A stretch of 64,000 bases of DNA from Pseudoalteromonas xiamenensis (GTDB lineage Bacteria; Pseudomonadota; Gammaproteobacteria; Enterobacterales; Alteromonadaceae). Made by a program: the position numbers and the translations under genes. Below the pieces are notes generated by a model. The model made no database searches. It was not told the origin of the DNA and saw nothing but the letters and a program-made list of their open reading frames with translations. Location: NCBI RefSeq assembly GCF_030994125.1, contig NZ_CP099917.1, positions 1-64,000 of the forward strand, in the 5' to 3' direction. Below are positions 59,125-64,000 of this stretch, piece by piece; positions within the stretch are counted from its first letter, which is position 1; every line of letters starts with the position of its first letter.

Positions 59125-60135
59125 ATGTTTTATGATTTAGCGCGCCGATTCATGTTTAGTAAAGATGCCGAATGGGCACACGAATTCGCCTTAGATAATT
59201 TACGCCGCTTCTCTGGTACACCGTTGAGTCTTGCTTGGTCTCAGACGGTAACAGATAAGCCGGTTAACTTTTTAGGTTTAGAATTGAAAAACCCTGTTGG
59301 GCTTGCAGCAGGTTTAGATAAAAACGCGGAATGCATCGACGCATTCGCACAAATGGGCTTTGGTTTTATCGAAGTAGGCACGGTTACTCCAAGACCACAG
59401 GCGGGCAACGATAAACCTCGAATTTTTAGACTTCCAGAAGCGGATGCAATTATCAACCGCATGGGATTCAACAACAAAGGCGTCGACAATTTAATAAACA
59501 ACGTTAAAGCATCAAAATACAAAGGTATTTTAGGTATTAACATTGGTAAGAACAAAGACACGCCAAATGAGCAAGGTAAGGATGATTACATTCACTGTAT
59601 GCGCAAAGTGTTTGAACACGCGAGCTACATTACCGTAAATATCTCTTCTCCGAATACACCAGGCCTGCGTGATTTACAATATGGCGAAGCGTTGGATGAC
59701 TTACTAGAAAGTTTAAAATCAGAGCAAATGGACTTGACGGCTAAGCATCAAAAAAATGTTCCTATGTTGGTAAAGATTGCACCAGACATTGACGCAGTTC
59801 AAGTTGCGCAAATAGCTGAATCGTTGCTAAAAAATCGCATTGATGGAGTTATCGCGACAAACACGACATTAGAGCGTGAAGCCGTAAAAGGACTACGATT
59901 TGCCGACGAAGCGGGTGGGTTGTCAGGCCATCCAGTACGCGAAAAATCCACTCATGTGGTCTCAGAACTCAAACGGATCACGGAAGGCAAGCTGCCGATC
60001 ATTGGAGTAGGTGGGATCGATGACGCTCGATCCGCAAAAGAAAAATTGTCTGCGGGTGCGTCGCTAGTTCAGGTTTATACTGGCTTTATCTATAAAGGCC
60101 CAAGAGTAGTGAAAGAGATCGTCGAATCGTTATAA
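59125..60135 (+). CDS. pyrD: Dihydroorotate dehydrogenase (quinone), class 2
   Basis: It oxidises dihydroorotate in pyrimidine synthesis and passes electrons to membrane quinone through FMN. The 336-aa protein has the class 2 N-terminal helix ([20 protein letters not shown]), [14 protein letters not shown] near 55-68, [12 protein letters not shown] near residue 172 with the catalytic Ser, and [26 protein letters not shown] lies before the ATG. The pyrD-zapC-rlmKL-uup order is conserved. Confidence 0.97.
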   Translation: MFYDLARRFMFSKDAEWAHEFALDNLRRFSGTPLSLAWSQTVTDKPVNFLGLELKNPVGLAAGLDKNAECIDAFAQMGFGFIEVGTVTPRPQAGNDKPRIFRLPEADAIINRMGFNNKGVDNLINNVKASKYKGILGINIGKNKDTPNEQGKDDYIHCMRKVFEHASYITVNISSPNTPGLRDLQYGEALDDLLESLKSEQMDLTAKHQKNVPMLVKIAPDIDAVQVAQIAESLLKNRIDGVIATNTTLEREAVKGLRFADEAGGLSGHPVREKSTHVVSELKRITEGKLPIIGVGGIDDARSAKEKLSAGASLVQVYTGFIYKGPRVVKEIVESL

Positions 60136-60259
60136 GGATCAGCTATATAACTAAACGATCCTAAACAAATTGTTATTATAAAAAATTTCACATCGCGATA
60201 TTTCGCGTTATACTCTCGTGCACTATTTGAATTTTCAAAATTGTGCACGGGGGCAGATT

Positions 60260-60787
60260 TTGCAAGCATCTAAAGACTGGCGATGGAAGCGCTCAGAAGA
60301 GTCTAATCGATTGCATGTGGATCTTGGTCCTGACATGGAACTAATCACACCTTACAAACTTCGGTTACTCACTGAAGATACTCGTGCAAATCCAAATTTT
60401 AGTCTTCAAGACGCAGAATTTTACAATCAAGTTTTCTATTATTTGCAACAGTTTGCTGTGTGGAATGAAGCTGTGTGTTGTCAAATAGCATTAAACGCGA
60501 CCGCGGCGAAACATTATTTACTCCCCATGCAGCCTAAAAGTTGGTTTTTTAAGCCTTATTCGGGGGCTACTGCGATTAACGACGCTGTAGTTGTGCTCGA
60601 AAGTGACTGTCAGCAAGGCGAGTTTTTGATTGTTGAATGCGGTTCAGAAGCGTCATTGTGCATCAACCTGCAAGCTGAATTTAGACTCGACGAACATTTA
60701 ATTCTTGAACCGTTTCAAGCCATCCGAGTATTGAATAATCGAATCCACCCAGTAATGGCCATACAAAAATCAGCACAAACAGCTTAA
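60260..60787 (+). CDS. zapC: Cell division protein ZapC
   Basis: It bundles FtsZ and stabilises the Z ring. The 175-aa protein reads ASKDWRWKRSEESNRLHVDLG at the start (near residues 3-23) and has LPMQPKSWFF, the ZapC core. The start is taken as TTG at 60260, six bases after GGGGG and matching the family start; a GTG 14 codons upstream has no ribosome site. It lies between pyrD and rlmKL as in E. coli (which has ycbX in addition). Confidence 0.88.
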   Translation: MQASKDWRWKRSEESNRLHVDLGPDMELITPYKLRLLTEDTRANPNFSLQDAEFYNQVFYYLQQFAVWNEAVCCQIALNATAAKHYLLPMQPKSWFFKPYSGATAINDAVVVLESDCQQGEFLIVECGSEASLCINLQAEFRLDEHLILEPFQAIRVLNNRIHPVMAIQKSAQTA

Positions 60788-60910
60788 AAAACGCTTATTA
60801 CTTTTGTACATCTGTAACTACTCACAAATGTATTAATATGTAGTTCTCTAATTCAATTGAAACAACATGTGATATAATCCCGAAGAATTTGAATTTTAGG
60901 GTTTAACAAG

Positions 60911-63022
60911 TTGCAATTTATCGCTTTAACCTCCATCGGCGTCGAAACGTTACTCGCAGAAGAACTGCAAACATTCGGTGCGACCATTACAAAGCAAACG
61001 ATCGGTTCAGTTCGTTTTGAAGCTGACAGTCTACTCGCTCAGAAAATTTGTTTGAGTACGCGTTTTTCAACGCGGATCATGATGATGCTTTCTCAAAGTA
61101 ATGACGTCAAAGATAAAGATGCCTTGTATAAACTCGCAAAGAACATTGAATGGGCTGAGTGGTTTGGTCCTAATCAAAGTTTCGCAGTCGAATTTAACGG
61201 TACTAACACATTACTGAAAAACTCACAGTTTTCAGGCATGGTTGTAAAGGACGCGATTGTTGATTACTTCAATGATAAAAATGGCCAACGTCCGAACGTC
61301 GACAAAACAAGCCCGAATGTACGTGTAGTTGGTAAATTAAATAAATCAGATTGTGCGCTTTATGTTGATTATTCAGGGCCACGTTTGTCAGATAGAGGCT
61401 ATCGTACAAAACAGGGCCAAGCGCCAATCAGGGAACATCTAGCAGCAGCGTTGATTAAGCGCAGTGGTTGGCTGGAAGACCCAACAAAACCACTTTTTGA
61501 CCCTTGTTGTGGTTCAGGTACTTTGTTAATCGAAGCTGCTTCCATGGCTCAAAATATAGCTCCCGGACTTCAAAAACGATTTGCATTCCAAGATTTACCT
61601 GGTTTTCGTGATGCAAAATTTAAAGAAATTAAACAAGCGCTTCGCGATGCACAGGTTACACCAAACCTTTGGTTGATTGGCCATGACATTGACGAACGTG
61701 TTTTGAGCGTTGCAGAACAAAACGCAGCGCGTGCAGGATTTGAAGGTCAAATCCAATTTAAAGTAGCAGACGCGAACAAACTAACTTCTGTTGCGAAACG
61801 CTCCGGCCACGTTGTGTCGAATTTACCCTATGGTGAGCGTTTGGGTGGTATGGCTGAGCTTGTTAATTTGTATCGCAATTTAGGTGGTGCATTTAAACAA
61901 TGTTTCCAAGATTGGCATGTGGCACTGCTTGGTACTGACGAGAGCCTCTTTAATCTTCTAAAGCTAGTTCGCGCTAAAACCTATAAGTTTAAAAACGGTC
62001 CACTTGACGTACTTTTCAATCTATATCAACTTGATGCCCGCCAGGTATCACAAGTGAATCGCGCTAATACGCTACATTTTGAGACGTCGTCAGCTTTTGC
62101 TAATCGTCTAAAGAAGAACCTTCAAGGTCTTAAATCTTGGGTAAAACAAAATAACATTGAAGCGTACCGTGCTTATGATGCAGACATTCCTGAGTACAAT
62201 GTCGCGGTGGACGTTTATCCATCACATGCAGTTATTTACGAATATGCGGCACCAAAAAATGTAGATGAAAAAGTCGCGGAAAAGCGTTTGCAGGACGTTA
62301 TTACGTTAACTGCACAAACACTCGACGTGGCGCCTGAGAATGTGGCGGTTAAAGTACGCAAACGCCAAAAAGGGGAGAATCAGTACGAGGTATTGAGCCG
62401 CCAAGACCGCGTAATGGAAGTTAACGAATTCGGCGCGAAGTTTAAGGTCAATTTATTTGACTATTTGGATACAGGGTTATTTCTAGATCATCGCTTAGCA
62501 AGACGTTACATCCAAGATAATGCAAAAGACAAACGATTCCTCAATCTGTTTTCATATACTGGAAGCGCTTCAGTCCATGCAGCACTCGGCGGGGCAAAGT
62601 CTGTTGTGACGGTAGATATGTCACGAACTTACCTTAAGTGGGCGGAAGAAAACTTTGCACTTAATAACCTAAAAAGCCCACGTTACCGTTTCGAGCAGGC
62701 GGATTGTTTAAAGTGGCTAGAGCATGCACAAGGTCAGTACGACCTCATCTTTTTAGACCCGCCAACGTTCTCAAATTCGAAACGGATGCAAGCCGTGTTT
62801 GACGTACAGCGAGATCATATTCAGCTGTTTTCATGGGTTAAGAAAATTCTTAGCTCAAATGGCACGCTACTGTTTTCGAACAATAAGCGCGGTTTTGAAA
62901 TCGATGAACTTGGTTTGATGGGACTGGGCTTAAAAGCACAATGCATTTCAGATAAAACCATTTCACCCGATTTTAAGCGCAACAAACAGATACATAATAG
63001 CTGGTTGATCACGCATGCTTAG
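60911..63022 (+). CDS. rlmL: 23S rRNA methyltransferase RlmKL
   Basis: A bifunctional enzyme that makes m2G2445 and m7G2069. The 703-aa protein has an N-terminal ferredoxin-like/THUMP part (FIALTSIGVETLLAEEL, DYSGPRLSDRGYR), the first methyltransferase with DPCCGSGTLLIEAA and SNLPYGERLGG, and the second with LNLFSYTGSASVHAALGG and LDPPTFSNSKRM. The start is TTG at 60911, with AGGG upstream. Its end overlaps the next gene by 8 bp. Confidence 0.95.
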   Translation: MQFIALTSIGVETLLAEELQTFGATITKQTIGSVRFEADSLLAQKICLSTRFSTRIMMMLSQSNDVKDKDALYKLAKNIEWAEWFGPNQSFAVEFNGTNTLLKNSQFSGMVVKDAIVDYFNDKNGQRPNVDKTSPNVRVVGKLNKSDCALYVDYSGPRLSDRGYRTKQGQAPIREHLAAALIKRSGWLEDPTKPLFDPCCGSGTLLIEAASMAQNIAPGLQKRFAFQDLPGFRDAKFKEIKQALRDAQVTPNLWLIGHDIDERVLSVAEQNAARAGFEGQIQFKVADANKLTSVAKRSGHVVSNLPYGERLGGMAELVNLYRNLGGAFKQCFQDWHVALLGTDESLFNLLKLVRAKTYKFKNGPLDVLFNLYQLDARQVSQVNRANTLHFETSSAFANRLKKNLQGLKSWVKQNNIEAYRAYDADIPEYNVAVDVYPSHAVIYEYAAPKNVDEKVAEKRLQDVITLTAQTLDVAPENVAVKVRKRQKGENQYEVLSRQDRVMEVNEFGAKFKVNLFDYLDTGLFLDHRLARRYIQDNAKDKRFLNLFSYTGSASVHAALGGAKSVVTVDMSRTYLKWAEENFALNNLKSPRYRFEQADCLKWLEHAQGQYDLIFLDPPTFSNSKRMQAVFDVQRDHIQLFSWVKKILSSNGTLLFSNNKRGFEIDELGLMGLGLKAQCISDKTISPDFKRNKQIHNSWLITHA

Positions 63023-63245
63023 TCTGACGTTGTATCATACTGAAGGTTGCCATTTATGTGAAATGGCACATGACCTGATAAGCGACGTTGTCGATTTATC
63101 GGTATTACAACTTCAAGACATAGTTGATGATGCAGAATTAATGGAGCGGTATCAGGTTTCTATTCCTGTTTTACTAAGGCAGGACAACGGAAAAGAACTG
63201 TATTGGCCTTTTGATAAACAACAAGTAGAAGAATTTTTAGCATAG
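63015..63245 (+). CDS. Glutaredoxin-like protein
   Basis: A 76-aa thioredoxin-fold protein (DUF836 type) with CHLC at residues 12-15 (LYHTEGCHLCEMAHDL) and the cis-Pro segment YQVSIPVLLRQ. It is probably a small cytosolic thiol protein. It overlaps rlmKL by 8 bp and is followed within one base by uup, so all three are co-transcribed. Confidence 0.85.
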   Translation: MLSLTLYHTEGCHLCEMAHDLISDVVDLSVLQLQDIVDDAELMERYQVSIPVLLRQDNGKELYWPFDKQQVEEFLA

Positions 63246-63246
63246 T

Positions 63247-64000
63247 ATGGATTTAATTCGAATTAGCAAAGCGCAGCTCGCGTTTGGTACACATCCACTG
63301 CTTGACGACGCTGAAGCGGTGATCTGTAGTGGCGAGCGTGTTTGTATCGTCGGACGTAACGGTGCGGGTAAATCAACCCTTTTAAAAGTGTTAGATGGAC
63401 AAGTGCTGCTAGACGACGGTGAAATCAACCGTGTACAAGGTTTGAAAGTATCTCGTTTAGAGCAGGATCCACCGCGCGGTGCATCGGGTACTGTTTTTGA
63501 TTATGTCGCTCAAGGGCTACCGGATGTTGCGGAATTGCTGATTGAATATCACCGCCTTAGTGACGAAATGCAGAGTAATCATTCGGAACAGTTGCTAAAG
63601 CGTTTTGAACGGATCTCTGCAGACCTCGAGGCGGTGGACGGTTGGCGTTTTGAAAGCCGTATTAAACTGGTTTTAACGCAGCTAGAACTGACACCAAACT
63701 TGGAACTTAACTCACTTTCTGGTGGATGGTTAAGAAAGGTCGCTTTGGCAAAGGCACTGGTTAGTGACCCTGACCTGTTGTTACTTGACGAACCAACAAA
63801 CCATCTTGATTTGCAAAGTGTGGTATGGCTTGAACAATTGCTTAAAGATTTTAAAGGTGGGATCGTGTTTATCTCGCATGACCGTGCGTTTATTCGAGCC
63901 GTTGCTACACGTATTCTAGACCTAGACCGAGGCCAGCTTATTTCTTACCCAGGTAATTATGAAAAATACCTTGAACAGAAAAGTCATGATCTCAAAGTTG
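63247..64000 (+). CDS. uup: ABC-F ATPase Uup, 5' part
   Basis: A soluble ABC-F protein acting on DNA structures or ribosomes. The first nucleotide-binding domain is seen in full: Walker A GRNGAGKST (near residue 37), signature LSGGWLRKVALAKAL (near 157), Walker B LLLLDEPTNHLD (near 178) and FISHDRAF. The frame is open at the window edge (251 codons). There are no membrane segments. The position after rlmKL is the usual one for uup. Confidence 0.93.
   Translation, partial: MDLIRISKAQLAFGTHPLLDDAEAVICSGERVCIVGRNGAGKSTLLKVLDGQVLLDDGEINRVQGLKVSRLEQDPPRGASGTVFDYVAQGLPDVAELLIEYHRLSDEMQSNHSEQLLKRFERISADLEAVDGWRFESRIKLVLTQLELTPNLELNSLSGGWLRKVALAKALVSDPDLLLLDEPTNHLDLQSVVWLEQLLKDFKGGIVFISHDRAFIRAVATRILDLDRGQLISYPGNYEKYLEQKSHDLKV

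Overview
The window looks like chromosomal DNA of a marine gammaproteobacterium, most likely of the order Alteromonadales (Alteromonas, Pseudoalteromonas or Shewanella relatives). The grounds are: a nag cluster with a BadF-type kinase, NagX and palindromic sites of the NagR type; a DUF2835 gene beside pepN; a large NAD-dependent glutamate dehydrogenase; a monomeric isocitrate dehydrogenase; and gammaproteobacterial gene order in clpS-clpA-infA-bpt-aat-trxB, tusDCBE-yccA, msrC-proQ-prc and pyrD-zapC-rlmKL-uup. The genus is inference. I see no insertion sequence, prophage, CRISPR array or rRNA operon.

Layout. 1-400: the 5' part of a SatD-like gene cut by the window edge. 647-4873: N-acetylglucosamine use (nagK, nagA, nagX, nagB) with two NagR-type operators. 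4968-7665: nudC, a cystathionine beta-lyase gene and a small PH-domain gene. 7717-16204: icd, cspD, clpS-clpA, infA, bpt, aat, trxB. 16460-19534: pssA and asnB. 19789-23782: a tightly coupled 5-oxoproline operon (pxpB, pxpC, DUF969, DUF979, pcp) that lacks pxpA. 23860-32085: accessory genes (exported M17 aminopeptidase, MsrA-thioredoxin-MsrB fusion, solute-binding protein, degenerate amidohydrolase, Na/Pi cotransporter, small orphan plus SDR). 32510-35293: secreted collagenase. 35389-37402: tusDCBE and a frameshifted yccA. 37653-37878: two identical tRNA-Ser(UGA) genes. 38094-42079: a membrane-protein gene frameshifted at a G run, msrC, a small acidic protein, proQ and prc. 42409-46728: nhaC, pepN, DUF2835. 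46954-53949: a DUF1302 / DUF1329 / YCF48 / RND (MMPL) envelope system. 54151-58989: NAD-glutamate dehydrogenase. 59125-64000: pyrD, zapC, rlmKL, a glutaredoxin-like gene and the start of uup.

How the genes fit together. Much of the accessory content points to life on chitin and protein: GlcNAc catabolism, collagenase, an exported leucyl aminopeptidase, PepN, pyroglutamyl peptidase feeding 5-oxoproline to a PxpBC-type enzyme, and glutamate dehydrogenase. Methionine repair appears twice: a periplasmic MsrA/B fusion for protein methionine sulfoxide and a cytosolic MsrC for free methionine sulfoxide.

Most worth following up: the four-gene DUF1302/DUF1329/YCF48/RND locus with a perfect 16-bp palindrome upstream of its first gene; the pxp operon with its putative two-part carrier and no pxpA; the MsrA-Trx-MsrB fusion in that unusual order; the amidohydrolase without its metal-binding HxH; and the two frameshifted membrane-protein genes, one at a 7-G tract.
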